Shown here: in pieces, positions 17,111-25,445 of the stretch
How positions within the stretch are numbered: the stretch's first letter is position 1
Layout: every line of letters starts with the position of its first letter
Source of the DNA: Streptomyces sp. S.PB5
GTDB taxonomy: Bacteria; Actinomycetota; Actinomycetes; Streptomycetales; Streptomycetaceae
Assembly: GCF_030403745.1 (NCBI RefSeq)
Contig: NZ_JAQMWP010000020.1
Coordinates: 1-64,000 of the forward strand
DNA length: 64,000 nt
Direction: 5' to 3'
The notes under the pieces: generated by a model
The model's input: the letters and a program-made list of their open reading frames with translations, nothing else
Database searches by the model: none
Told to the model about the DNA's origin: nothing
Position numbers and translations under genes: made by a program

Positions 17111-17146
17111 TGGGCCGGTCGGCCCCGGTCGGGGACCTGCGGCCCC
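17111..17146. promoter_or_regulatory. Paired DosR/OsdR-type box upstream of USP
   Basis: TGGGCCG-GT-CGGCCCC (17111-17126) and GGGGACC-TG-CGGCCCC (17131-17146). Centres are 20 bp apart, 92.5 and 72.5 bp before ATG 17211. Confidence 0.6.
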
Positions 17147-17210
17147 TGCGGCAGCGGCCCCGGCCGGGATCACCCTGGAGACCGGATCCCCGATTCAGGA
17201 GGTGGACAGC

Positions 17211-18116
17211 ATGTCCCGCAACGTCACCGTGGGCCTCGACGGCTCCCCCGAGAGCCGTGCCGCAGCCGAGTGGGCGGCCCGCGAGGCGAAACTGCGCGGC
17301 CTGCCGCTGAAGATCGTCCACGTCTGGGAGCCGGTACCGGCGCCCATGGCCCAGGCCCCGCTGCTCGGTGCCGAGACCCGGGCGCACTGGACCGAGCGGA
17401 TTCCGCGGGAGGCGGCCGAGGGCATCGCCCTGCGGCATCCCGGGGTGGAGGTGACCACCGAGCAGCTGAACGGGCAGCCCTCCGACGTCCTGGCCGGTGC
17501 GGCGAAGGACGCCGACCTGCTGGTCCTCGGCTCCCGCGGGATGAGCGGCATCGGCGGATTCCTCGTGGGTTCCGTCGGCCAGTCCACCGTCGCGCACACC
17601 GAGACCCCCGTGGTCCTGGTCCGCGCCGGTGAACAGGCCGCCGACGAGCACGAGTTGGACCCGGCGGGCATCCCGTCGGCCGCCGCCCCCTACCGCCCCG
17701 TCGTCCTGGGCCTCGACCCGTCCCACCCGGACGACTCGGTGATCGAGTTCGCCTTCGAGGCGGCCGCCCGGCGCGATGCCGTCCTGCGGGTGATCCACGG
17801 CTGGAACCTGCCGCCCTACTACGCCTACAGCCTGCCGGCCGACCTGCAGCTGCACGACGAGATCTCCCGGGCCCAGTCCGCCGCCCTCGCCGAGATTCTG
17901 GAGCCCTGGCGGGAGAAGTACCCGAACGTCCAGGTCACCGAGGAGTCCCGGTCCGGCAGTGCCTCCAACCATCTCGTCGACGCCGCGAGCGGGGCCTCAC
18001 TGGTGGTCGTCGGCCGCCGGATCCGCCGCAACCCCTTCGGCGCCCACATCGGCCCGGTCGCCCACGCGGTGCTGCACCACGCCGCCGCACCGGTCGCCGT
18101 CGTCGCACACGACTGA
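17211..18116 (+). CDS. Universal stress protein, tandem UspA domains
   Basis: This 301-residue protein has two UspA domains. Domain 1 (1-145) starts MSRNVTVGLDGSPESRAAAEW and has the ATP loop VLGSRGMSGIGGFLVGSVG; domain 2 ends VVGRRIRRNPFGAHIGPVAHAVLHH. ATG 17211 is set by AGGAGG 7 bp upstream. It is the first gene of a pair with the USP at 18156 (39-bp gap). Confidence 0.92.
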   Translation: MSRNVTVGLDGSPESRAAAEWAAREAKLRGLPLKIVHVWEPVPAPMAQAPLLGAETRAHWTERIPREAAEGIALRHPGVEVTTEQLNGQPSDVLAGAAKDADLLVLGSRGMSGIGGFLVGSVGQSTVAHTETPVVLVRAGEQAADEHELDPAGIPSAAAPYRPVVLGLDPSHPDDSVIEFAFEAAARRDAVLRVIHGWNLPPYYAYSLPADLQLHDEISRAQSAALAEILEPWREKYPNVQVTEESRSGSASNHLVDAASGASLVVVGRRIRRNPFGAHIGPVAHAVLHHAAAPVAVVAHD

Positions 18117-18155
18117 CGTACCACCCAAGACCTGTCATCCGGAGGGGAGAAGAGC

Positions 18156-19040
18156 ATGAGTACGACTGAGGAACGGCCCCTGGTCGTCGGCGTCGACGGC
18201 TCCGAGCCGAGCCTGCGCGCCGTGGACTGGGCGGCCGACGAGGCCGTGGTGCGCGGCGTTCCGCTGCGGCTGGTGTACGCGTGCCTGTGGGAGCGCTACG
18301 AGGGCGCCGCCCTCGCGCACGACCTCGGCAAGCCCGCGGCGCGCGTGCTGCCCCAGGACGTGGTCGGCGCCGCCGCGGCCCGGGCGAGGGCCCGGCAGCC
18401 CGGCCTGAAGGTGTCCGCCGACGTGGTGTTCGAGGAACCCGAGTACGCCCTGGTGCACGAGGCCCGGCAGGCGTCCGCGCTGGTGGTCGGCTCCCGGGGC
18501 CGCAGCGGCCTCGCCGAGATGCTGCTCGGCTCGGTCAGCCTGACCGTGGCGGCACACGCCGACTGCCCGGTGATCGTCCTGCGCGGCAACCACGACATGA
18601 GGGCGACGCCTCCGGGCGGCGGACGGGTCGTCGTGGGTGTCGGCGAGGACGCGAAGGACTCGGCGGCGGTGCGCTTCGCCTTCGAGGAGGCCCGGCGCCG
18701 CGGTGCCGTCCTGGAGGCGGTACGGGCCTGGCGGTGCCCCGCGCGCGAGACCACCGACTACCCGCCGGCGGACGACATCGCGGCCCGGCGGCATCAGGAG
18801 CAGGCCGAGGAGGCCCTCACCCAGGCCCTGCAGGACGCCCCGCCGGAGGTGGAGATCAAGCGCCGCACCGTCGAGGGCCACCCGCGCCGGGTGCTGGTGG
18901 AGGCCGCGCACGGCGCCGACCTCCTGATCGTCGGCGCCAAGCGCCGCAACGGACACCTGGGATTCCAGCTCGGCCGCGTGACCCATGCGGCTCTGCACCA
19001 CTCGACCTGCCCGGTGGCCGTCGTACCGCAGCAGGCATGA
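18156..19040 (+). CDS. Universal stress protein, tandem UspA domains
   Basis: This 294-residue tandem UspA protein is more divergent than its neighbour. Domain 1 has VVGSRGRSGLAEMLLGSVSL (G-x2-G-x9-G-S intact). Domain 2 has IVGAKRRNGHLGFQLGRVTHA, where the final G-S becomes G-R. The start behind GGAGGGGAGAAGAGC is unambiguous. It lacks its own box pair and lies 39 bp after the previous USP, so it should share that transcript. A long hairpin follows at 19047-19097. Confidence 0.9.
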   Translation: MSTTEERPLVVGVDGSEPSLRAVDWAADEAVVRGVPLRLVYACLWERYEGAALAHDLGKPAARVLPQDVVGAAAARARARQPGLKVSADVVFEEPEYALVHEARQASALVVGSRGRSGLAEMLLGSVSLTVAAHADCPVIVLRGNHDMRATPPGGGRVVVGVGEDAKDSAAVRFAFEEARRRGAVLEAVRAWRCPARETTDYPPADDIAARRHQEQAEEALTQALQDAPPEVEIKRRTVEGHPRRVLVEAAHGADLLIVGAKRRNGHLGFQLGRVTHAALHHSTCPVAVVPQQA

Positions 19041-19046
19041 ACACAC

Positions 19047-19097
19047 CGGCCCGCCGGGCGGCCAGGACACGAGGTCCTTCGGTCGCCCGGTGGGCCG
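19047..19097 (+). terminator. Long hairpin terminator after the USP pair
   Basis: A 17-bp GC stem (19047-19063 with 19081-19097, two wobble-type mismatches) continues into an inner 5-bp stem (AGGAC/GTCCT) closed by the loop ACGAG. It separates the USP operon from the next promoter. Confidence 0.75.
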
Positions 19098-19116
19098 TCC
19101 CGCTCTCTTTGGCCGC

Positions 19117-19153
19117 ACGCGCGACCGGCCCCCGAGCAGGGCCGACCGGCCCA
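19117..19153. promoter_or_regulatory. Paired DosR/OsdR-type box upstream of GNAT/acyl-CoA synthetase gene
   Basis: The strong site is AGGGCCG-AC-CGGCCCA (19138-19153). A half-conserved site with AC-CGGCCCC lies at 19117-19132. Centres are 21 bp apart, 91.5 and 112.5 bp before ATG 19237. Confidence 0.5.
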
Positions 19154-19236
19154 CCCGTACCGCCCGGACAGCCCATGGGACCGCGGCCCGTTCCGTTGGA
19201 CGCTCTAAGTGCAGAGACAACCCGAGGAGAACCGCG

Positions 19237-21930
19237 ATGACGGACGACACGCGCAGCCGGCCCACGGTCCACGCCCTGCTCGCGGACGGCACCACCGTGT
19301 GCATCCGGCCGGTGCGACGGGCGGACCACGACCAGGTGCAGGGACTGTACGAGGAGATGTCCCCGGAGAACCTGCGACTGCGGTTCTTCGCCGCCAGCCG
19401 CCGTTCGGCCGCCCTGGCCGCGGACCGGGCCTGCGGTGCCGCACACCCCGGATACCTGGCCCTGCTGGCCGAGACGGAGGGCCGGCTGATCGGACTCGCC
19501 GAGTACGACACCGGAGGCGACGGGGACACCGCCGAGATCTCCATCGCCGTCGCCGACGGGCTGCACCACCGGGGCGTGGGCACCCTCCTCGTCGAGCACC
19601 TGGTCTCCGCCGCCCGCGCCGAGGGCGTCACCACCTTCACCGCCGACGCCCTCAGCGAGAACCACGAGGTGCTGCGCCTCTTCGCCGACCTCGGTCTGCG
19701 CACGGCCCGCACCTTCGAAGGGCCCGAGGTGCGCTGCACCATCTCCCTCGACACCGGCGACACCTACCTCACGGCCGTCGAGGAACGCGGCCGGGCCGCC
19801 GACGTCGCCAGCATGGAGCCGCTGCTGAAGCCCAAGTCGGTCGCCGTCGTCGGCGCCGGACGCAAGCCCGGCTCGGTCGGCCGGGCGATCCTGCACCAGC
19901 TGCACGCCGGCGGCTACACCGGGCGCCTGTTCGCCGTGAACCCCGCCGCGCACGCGATCCTCGGCGTGCCGTCCCACCCGTCGGTCAGCGCGCTGCCGGT
20001 CACCCCCGACCTCGCCGTCCTCGCCGTACCCGCCGCCGTGATCCCCGAGACCGCCGAGGAGTGCGGCAAGGCGGGCGTGCGCGCCCTCCTCGTCGTCACC
20101 GCGGGCCTGGACTCCGATCAGGCGCGGGCCCTGCTGGCCGCCTGCCGCGCCCACGGCATGCGCCTCGTCGGCCCCAACTGCCTCGGCATCTCCAACACCG
20201 AGCCCGGGTTCCGCCTCGACGCCACCTTCGCCGCCGCTCACCCGCGACCCGGCAGCGCGGGCGTCGCCGTGCAGTCCGGAGGCGTCGGGATCGCCCTGCT
20301 CGACGGGCTGTCCCGGCTCGGCATCGGCGTCTCCTCCTTCGTCTCCCTCGGCGACAAGTACGACGTCAGCGGCAACGACCTGCTCCAGTGGTGGGAGAGC
20401 GACGGCCGCACCGAACTCGCCCTGCTGCACCTGGAGTCGTTCGGCAGCCCCCGCGCCTTCTCCCGCACCGCCCGCCGGGTGACCCGGCGGATTCCGGTGC
20501 TCACCGTCGACGCGGGCCGCACCGAGGCCGGCCGACGGGCCGCCGCCTCGCACACCGCGGCCGCCGCCACCCGCACCATGACCCGCGGCGCGCTCTTCAC
20601 CCAGGCGGGCATCACCGCCACCCACTCCTGCGGCGAACTCCTCGAAGCCGCCGCCCTGCTGCACTCCCAGCCGCTGCCCGCAGGACCCCGCGTGGCCATC
20701 GTCACCAACGCGGGCGGAGCCGGCGTACTCGCCGCCGACGCCTGCGCCGAGGCAGGCCTCCAACTTCCCGCGCCCACCCCGGAGCTGATCGACGACCTGC
20801 TCGCCCTCCTCCCCGAGGGCGCCGCCGCCGGCAACCCCGTCGACGCCACCGCCGCCGTCACCGAGGCGCAGCTGGCCGACTGCGTGGACCGGATCACGCG
20901 CCACGGCGGTGTCGACGCCGTGCTCGTGGCCCTCGTCCCCACCGCGGTCGCCGCGGCCACCGGCGACGACCTCGTCCGCGCCCTGACCCGCGCCCCGGGC
21001 CGGCGTGCCAAGCCCGTCGCCGCCATCCGCCTCGAACAGGGCCTGCCCGTCGAGCTGCTGCCCGCCGACGGGGGCGGCACCGTCCCCTCGTACGCCGAAC
21101 CCCAGGCGGCGGCAAGGGCGCTGGCCCACGCCGCCCGCCGCGCCGCCTGGCTGGCCCGGCCCGCCGGCACGGTCCCCGACCTCGACGGCGTCGAGACGGA
21201 CCGCGCCCACGCCGTTGTCGAGGCCTACCTCGACGCCCATCCGGACGGCGGCTGGCTCACCCCGCGCGAGTGCGCCGAACTCCTCGACTGCTACGGGATC
21301 CCGCAGATCGGCTGGGCCTGGGCCGACACCGAGGACGCCGCCGTACTGGCGGCCGAGCGCCTGCGCGGTGCCGACGGCCGGGTGGTCATGAAGGGCCACT
21401 GGCCGGGCCTGCTGCACAAGAGCGCCGAGCACGCCGTCCACCTCGACCTGCGGGGCGACTCCCAGGTGCGGGCCGCCTTCCGGGACTTGGAGACGCGCTT
21501 CGCCGGCCTCCTGGAGGGCGTGGTGATCCAGCCGCTCGCCGACCGCGGCACCGAGCTGTTCGCCGGTGTCGTCCAGGACCAGGTCTTCGGACCGCTCGTG
21601 CTGTTCGGACTCGGCGGCACCGCCACCGAGGTGCTCGCCGACCACGCGGCCCGGCTGGCCCCGCTCACCGACCACGATGTGCACGACCTCATCACGGCCC
21701 CGCGCTGCGCCCCCCTGCTGTTCGGCGCGCACGGCACGGGCCCCGTCGACCTCGAAGGGCTCGAACAGCTCCTGCTGCGGCTCTCCCGCATGGCCGGTGA
21801 CCTGCCGCAGCTGGCCGAGGCCGACTTCAACCCCGTTCTCGCGACACCGGGCGGAGTCACCGTGCTCGATGCGCGCGTACGCCTGCTGCCCAGCAGGCCC
21901 CAGGACCCGTATCTGCGCCGACTCCGCTGA
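19237..21930 (+). CDS. GNAT N-acetyltransferase fused to ADP-forming acyl-CoA synthetase-like domains
   Basis: This 897-residue fusion has a GNAT domain at about 20-170 (acetyl-CoA loop HHRGVGTLLVEHLVSAA), a CoA-binding Rossmann domain at about 195-290 (KSVAVVGAGRKPGSVGRAIL), succinyl-CoA-ligase-like domains to about 650, and an ATP-grasp domain at about 690-890 (GRVVMKGHWPGLLHKS). This order (GNAT first) is that of actinobacterial Pat-type protein lysine acetyltransferases, which modify acyl-CoA synthetases and other enzymes; the synthetase part may be only regulatory. The ATG follows GAGGAGAA. It heads an operon with CBS-BON, flavodoxin-like, nitroreductase and Rv1733c-like genes. Confidence 0.88.
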   Translation: MTDDTRSRPTVHALLADGTTVCIRPVRRADHDQVQGLYEEMSPENLRLRFFAASRRSAALAADRACGAAHPGYLALLAETEGRLIGLAEYDTGGDGDTAEISIAVADGLHHRGVGTLLVEHLVSAARAEGVTTFTADALSENHEVLRLFADLGLRTARTFEGPEVRCTISLDTGDTYLTAVEERGRAADVASMEPLLKPKSVAVVGAGRKPGSVGRAILHQLHAGGYTGRLFAVNPAAHAILGVPSHPSVSALPVTPDLAVLAVPAAVIPETAEECGKAGVRALLVVTAGLDSDQARALLAACRAHGMRLVGPNCLGISNTEPGFRLDATFAAAHPRPGSAGVAVQSGGVGIALLDGLSRLGIGVSSFVSLGDKYDVSGNDLLQWWESDGRTELALLHLESFGSPRAFSRTARRVTRRIPVLTVDAGRTEAGRRAAASHTAAAATRTMTRGALFTQAGITATHSCGELLEAAALLHSQPLPAGPRVAIVTNAGGAGVLAADACAEAGLQLPAPTPELIDDLLALLPEGAAAGNPVDATAAVTEAQLADCVDRITRHGGVDAVLVALVPTAVAAATGDDLVRALTRAPGRRAKPVAAIRLEQGLPVELLPADGGGTVPSYAEPQAAARALAHAARRAAWLARPAGTVPDLDGVETDRAHAVVEAYLDAHPDGGWLTPRECAELLDCYGIPQIGWAWADTEDAAVLAAERLRGADGRVVMKGHWPGLLHKSAEHAVHLDLRGDSQVRAAFRDLETRFAGLLEGVVIQPLADRGTELFAGVVQDQVFGPLVLFGLGGTATEVLADHAARLAPLTDHDVHDLITAPRCAPLLFGAHGTGPVDLEGLEQLLLRLSRMAGDLPQLAEADFNPVLATPGGVTVLDARVRLLPSRPQDPYLRRLR

Positions 21931-21943
21931 GGAGGGAACAGCC

Positions 21944-22675
21944 ATGAAGCACAACAAGGTCGGTTCCGTGATGACCACCCAGGTCGTCCGGGCCACGCAC
22001 GGCACCCCGTTCAAGGAGGTGGCCCGGCTCCTCGGTGACAACCGCATCAGCGGACTGCCCGTGGTCGACGATGACGACAAGGTCATCGGCGTCATCTCCG
22101 AGACCGACCTGCTGGCCCGGCAGGCCGAGACGCCCGACCCCTACGAGCCGAAGAAGCACTTCCGGCGCGCCATGCTGACGCGCGAGGGCAGGCGGCGCAT
22201 CGCCAAGGCCGCCGCCCGCACCGCCGGGCAGCTGATGTCGCGGCCGCCCGTCACGGTGCACGCCGACGACACCATCGTCGAGGCCGCCCGCACCATGGCC
22301 CAGCACCACATCGAACGGCTGCCCGTCCTCGACGAGGAGCAGCGGCTGGTCGGCATCGTGACCCGCCGGGACCTGCTCCAGGTCTTCCTGCGGCCCGACG
22401 CGGAGATCCGCGCCGAGGTCATCGACGAGGTCCTCGTCCGCGCCCTGTGGCTGCCGCCGCGCGGCGTCGACGTCTCGGTCACGGAGGGCGTGGTCACCCT
22501 CGCCGGACACATGGAACGCAAGAGCGAGACGGAGATCGCCGTCTCGATGACCCGTCAGATCGACGGAGTGGTCGCCGTCGTCGACAAGCTGACCCACCGG
22601 CTCGACGACTCCCACCTCAGGCCGGACCAGGAGTCGCTGCACGGTGTCGCCGACGACTGGCTGCGCCGCATCTGA
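21944..22675 (+). CDS. CBS-domain pair with C-terminal BON domain
   Basis: This 243-residue protein has CBS 1 at about 7-60 (VGSVMTTQVVRATHGTPFKEV; GVISETDLLAR), a charged linker to about 95, CBS 2 at 95-150 (AGQLMSRPPVTVHADDTIVE; GIVTRRDLLQVF), and BON at about 165-225. It is like the two other CBS-BON proteins of the window but has a longer linker and tail. GGAGGG stands just before the ATG and it follows the acetyltransferase gene by 13 bp, so the two are coexpressed. It is probably an adenylate-responsive effector; the target is unknown. Confidence 0.9.
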   Translation: MKHNKVGSVMTTQVVRATHGTPFKEVARLLGDNRISGLPVVDDDDKVIGVISETDLLARQAETPDPYEPKKHFRRAMLTREGRRRIAKAAARTAGQLMSRPPVTVHADDTIVEAARTMAQHHIERLPVLDEEQRLVGIVTRRDLLQVFLRPDAEIRAEVIDEVLVRALWLPPRGVDVSVTEGVVTLAGHMERKSETEIAVSMTRQIDGVVAVVDKLTHRLDDSHLRPDQESLHGVADDWLRRI

Positions 22676-22697
22676 CCGGAGAAGGAGGCGAACCGTC

Positions 22698-23204
22698 ATG
22701 ACCGGCAAGGTCCTGGTCGCGTACGGGACGACGAACGGATCGACCGCGCGGATCGCCGAGGCCGTGGCCGCGGTGCTGCGCAAGGAGGGCGTCACCGCCG
22801 AGGCGCTGCCCGCCGGCGCCGTCGCCCGTGTCACGCCGTACGACGCCGTCGTGCTCGGCGGCGCACTGTACGCCGGACGCTGGCACAAGGACGCCCGCCG
22901 CTTCGTCCGCCGGCACGGAGACGAACTCGCCCGGCTGCCGCTGTGGCTGTTCAGCAGCGGCCCGCTCGACGCCTCGGCCTCCGAACGGGACATCCCGCCG
23001 GTGCCCGGTGTGAAGAAGGCCGTCACCCGGCTCGACGCCCGCGAACACGTCACCTTCGGCGGCTGTCTGGAGGACGGCGCGAAGGGCTGGGTCGCGGGGA
23101 TGATCCTGCGCAACGGCAAAGGGGGTGACTTCCGGGACTTCGGCCGGATCGAGGACTGGGCACGGCACATCGCCGACGAACTCGTGGCGGGGGAGCAGGA
23201 CTGA
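22698..23204 (+). CDS. Flavodoxin-domain protein (HemG-like)
   Basis: This 168-residue FMN-binding flavodoxin-like protein has a phosphate loop near the N-terminus (VLVAYGTTNGSTARIAEAVA) and YDAVVLGGALYAGRWHKDA (about 50-68), similar to HemG-type protoporphyrinogen dehydrogenase and related flavodoxins. The size fits. In the mycobacterial hypoxia regulon similar small flavoproteins occur beside nitroreductases. It might be a quinone-linked electron carrier; heme biosynthesis is not supported by neighbours. The start follows GAAGGAGG. Confidence 0.82.
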   Translation: MTGKVLVAYGTTNGSTARIAEAVAAVLRKEGVTAEALPAGAVARVTPYDAVVLGGALYAGRWHKDARRFVRRHGDELARLPLWLFSSGPLDASASERDIPPVPGVKKAVTRLDAREHVTFGGCLEDGAKGWVAGMILRNGKGGDFRDFGRIEDWARHIADELVAGEQD

Positions 23205-23264
23205 CCGCCCCGGCCAGCCCGGGAAGGACCCGCGGGCCGGGAACGCACGAAGGGTGGACGCATC

Positions 23265-24242
23265 ATGTCCCTGACCTACGAGAGCCCCGGCCGCGCGGCT
23301 CTGCACCTGGCCCGCGCCGCCTCCCTGGCGCCCTCGCCGCACAACAGCCAGCCGTGGTCCTTCGTCGAGGAGGGCCACGACCACGCCTTCGAGGTGCACC
23401 TGGACGCGGGGCGGCGGCTGATCCTGACCGACCCGGGCGGCCGGGAGGCGCACATCGCCTGCGGGGCGGCCCTGTTCAACGTGCGACTCGCCGTACGACG
23501 ACTCGGTTTCCGCCCCGCCGTCGACCTGCTGCCCGAGCCCGGCCGTCCCGGCTACCTGGCCCACGTCGGCTACGCGGAACACCTCCCCGCAGACCCCGAG
23601 GAGGCACTCCTGGCCCGGGCCATGCCCCACCGGCACACCCACCGCGGCCACTTCGGCCCGGACCCGGTACCGGCCCCGCTCCTCGACGAGCTGCGTGAGC
23701 AGGCCCTGACGGAGGGAGCCGTCCTCCAGGTCGTCGACGAACCGGAGAACCTCCGACTGCTGACCCACCTCGTGCGCACGGCCGAGGCCATCCATCGCGC
23801 GGACCCCGGCCATCGTGCCGAGCTGAGGCGCTACGTGGGACCACAGGGGATACCGCCCCGGATCTGCCCGCGTCACCCCGACGGCACGCTCCTCGCCGGC
23901 CGCGACTACCTCGGCCTGTCCTGGTGCCACATCCGCCGACCGCAGCGATGGTCCCCGCGCACGGGCACGGTGGCCGTGCTCTCCAGCCGGTACGACACCC
24001 GCGAGGAGTGGCTGCGCTCGGGCCAGGCACTCCAGCGTGTCCTGCTGCACGCGGCCGCCCAGGACGTCATGGCGGCCTTCCACACCCAGCCCCTCGAACT
24101 GCCCGCGCCCCGGGCCGAGCTGCGCGCACATCTCACCGGCGGTCTGTTCCCGCAGGTGGTGCTGCGCCTGGGCCGTACGACCGAGCTGTGGCACACGCCG
24201 CGGCGGCCGCCCACCGAGGTCCTGGACCGGTGGCGGCCATGA
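23265..24242 (+). CDS. Nitroreductase family protein, Acg-like
   Basis: This 325-residue protein of the nitroreductase superfamily resembles the long, duplicated Acg (Rv2032)-type proteins of the mycobacterial dormancy regulon. It opens with a conserved APSPHNSQPWSF segment (about 24-35) and shows HIACGAALFNVRLAVRRLGF, PHRHTHRG and RPQRW...GTVAVL. Acg-type proteins bind FMN but may have lost reductase activity and sequester flavin; which applies here is unclear. Its stop overlaps the next start (ATGA), linking it to the Rv1733c-like gene. Confidence 0.85.
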   Translation: MSLTYESPGRAALHLARAASLAPSPHNSQPWSFVEEGHDHAFEVHLDAGRRLILTDPGGREAHIACGAALFNVRLAVRRLGFRPAVDLLPEPGRPGYLAHVGYAEHLPADPEEALLARAMPHRHTHRGHFGPDPVPAPLLDELREQALTEGAVLQVVDEPENLRLLTHLVRTAEAIHRADPGHRAELRRYVGPQGIPPRICPRHPDGTLLAGRDYLGLSWCHIRRPQRWSPRTGTVAVLSSRYDTREEWLRSGQALQRVLLHAAAQDVMAAFHTQPLELPAPRAELRAHLTGGLFPQVVLRLGRTTELWHTPRRPPTEVLDRWRP

Positions 24243-24814
24243 CCGGGCCCCGGCGCCTGGGGTGGCGTTTCAGACGCAGCCCGCTCCGGCGGCCCAGCTA
24301 CCTCGTGGAGGCCTGGCTGCTGATCGCGACCTGGACGCTGGCGGTGGTGGCGGCCGTCGTCACGGGCACCCTGACCGCCCGTGCCATCGAGCAGAACATC
24401 AACGGCCTGCGGGCCGAGCGGCATGCCGTGTCCGCCGTGCTCACCGAGGACGCCGAACTGTCACCGTCCGCCGCCGAGGGCTCCGACGGGGGCCGGGCCT
24501 GGGCCACCGTGCGCTGGACCGGTCAGGACGGCAGAGTCCGCACCGGAGTGGCCCGGGTCGAACCAGGTACCAAGGCAGGCAGCCCGACCCGGATCTGGCT
24601 GGACACCGAGGGCCGACTCGTGCCCGCACCCGCCACCCCCGACCAGGCCGAGCTTCACGGCACCGCGCTGGGCACGGTGGCCGCCGTGGGCGCGGGTTCG
24701 GCCGTGCTGCTCGCCGGCTGGAGCGGCTGCGCCCGTCTGGACCGGCGGCGACTGGCGCAGTGGGACAAGGAATGGGCCGACTTCGACCCCCGGTGGGGCC
24801 ACCGGACCGGCTGA
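24239..24814 (+). CDS. Rv1733c-like two-pass membrane protein
   Basis: This 191-residue protein has two membrane segments (about 22-48, VEAWLLIATWTLAVVAAVV, and about 145-165, LGTVAAVGAGSAVLLAGW) flanking a soluble, probably extracytoplasmic, domain. That layout and the WDKEWADFDPRW tail match the Rv1733c family, a DosR-regulon antigen of unknown function. It is translationally coupled to the nitroreductase gene. No catalytic motif is visible. Confidence 0.78.
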   Translation: MTGPRRLGWRFRRSPLRRPSYLVEAWLLIATWTLAVVAAVVTGTLTARAIEQNINGLRAERHAVSAVLTEDAELSPSAAEGSDGGRAWATVRWTGQDGRVRTGVARVEPGTKAGSPTRIWLDTEGRLVPAPATPDQAELHGTALGTVAAVGAGSAVLLAGWSGCARLDRRRLAQWDKEWADFDPRWGHRTG

Positions 24815-24845
24815 CGGTCCGGCAGGCGCCGCGCCCGGCACGCCA

Positions 24846-24882
24846 GGGCCCGACCGGCCCGGCGCCGGGACCGAACGGCACT
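24846..24882. promoter_or_regulatory. Paired DosR/OsdR-type box upstream of hsp20
   Basis: GGGCCCG-AC-CGGCCCG (24846-24861) and GGGACCG-AA-CGGCACT (24867-24882). Centres are exactly 21 bp apart, 98.5 and 77.5 bp before ATG 24952. Confidence 0.65.
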
Positions 24883-24951
24883 CGGCACCACCGTCCCGCG
24901 GGAGCAGGCTGGAGACGGAAGGTGAAGGAAGGGCTGCCGAAGGAGGGCGAC

Positions 24952-25374
24952 ATGACGGGCATGATCGAGCGGCTGCCGGGCTGGCCGACGCTGCCCGACC
25001 TGTTCGGTTGGGTCGAGTCCGGCTTCCCCGGGACACACGGAGTCCCGGGGCTGCACCACATACGGGTCGAGGAGCACCTCACGGACGGCACATACGTGCT
25101 GCGGGCCGAGCTTCCCGGCATCGACCCCGACAAGGACATCGAGATCACCGTGGCGGAGGGCGTGCTGACCCTGCGCGCCGAGCGGAGTGAGGAGACCAAG
25201 GAGAAGTACCGCACGGAGTTCCGCTACGGCACCTTCGCCCGCTCCGTCCGGCTGCCCGCCGGCGCGAAGGGCGACGAGGCGAGCGCCGACTACAAGGACG
25301 GCGTCCTGACCATCACGGTCCCGCTGCCCGAGGCGAAGGCGGGAACGACGACCATCAAGGTGCGCCAGGGCTGA
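24952..25374 (+). CDS. Hsp20/alpha-crystallin small heat shock protein
   Basis: This 140-residue ATP-independent holdase has an alpha-crystallin domain at about 38-130: HHIRVEEHLTDGTYVLRAEL, PGIDPDKDIEITVAEGVLTL, then FARSVRLPAGAKGDEASA and DGVLTITVPLPEA. The length equals that of HspX-class proteins (HspX is a hallmark of the mycobacterial dormancy response). ATG 24952 follows GGAGGG; ATG 24961 is a less likely alternative. It is monocistronic, with its own box pair and terminator. Confidence 0.92.
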   Translation: MTGMIERLPGWPTLPDLFGWVESGFPGTHGVPGLHHIRVEEHLTDGTYVLRAELPGIDPDKDIEITVAEGVLTLRAERSEETKEKYRTEFRYGTFARSVRLPAGAKGDEASADYKDGVLTITVPLPEAKAGTTTIKVRQG

Positions 25375-25393
25375 ACAGGGCTCCGCTGTGACG

Positions 25394-25430
25394 CGTCCGC
25401 TGCCCGGATGGGAGGGCCGGGCGGCGGACG
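25394..25430. terminator. Bidirectional hairpin between hsp20 and hypE
   Basis: A 14-bp inverted repeat (25394-25407 with 25417-25430, one wobble) with a 9-nt loop lies between the convergent hsp20 and hypE stops. Confidence 0.7.
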
Positions 25431-25445
25431 TACGCGTACCGGCGG

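Noticed and set aside
18856..22095. Very long open frame (over 1000 codons) on the minus strand opposite the GNAT fusion
   Set aside because: It is a GC-bias shadow of the genuine plus-strand gene, with low-complexity R/G/A/H-rich composition and no recognisable motif.
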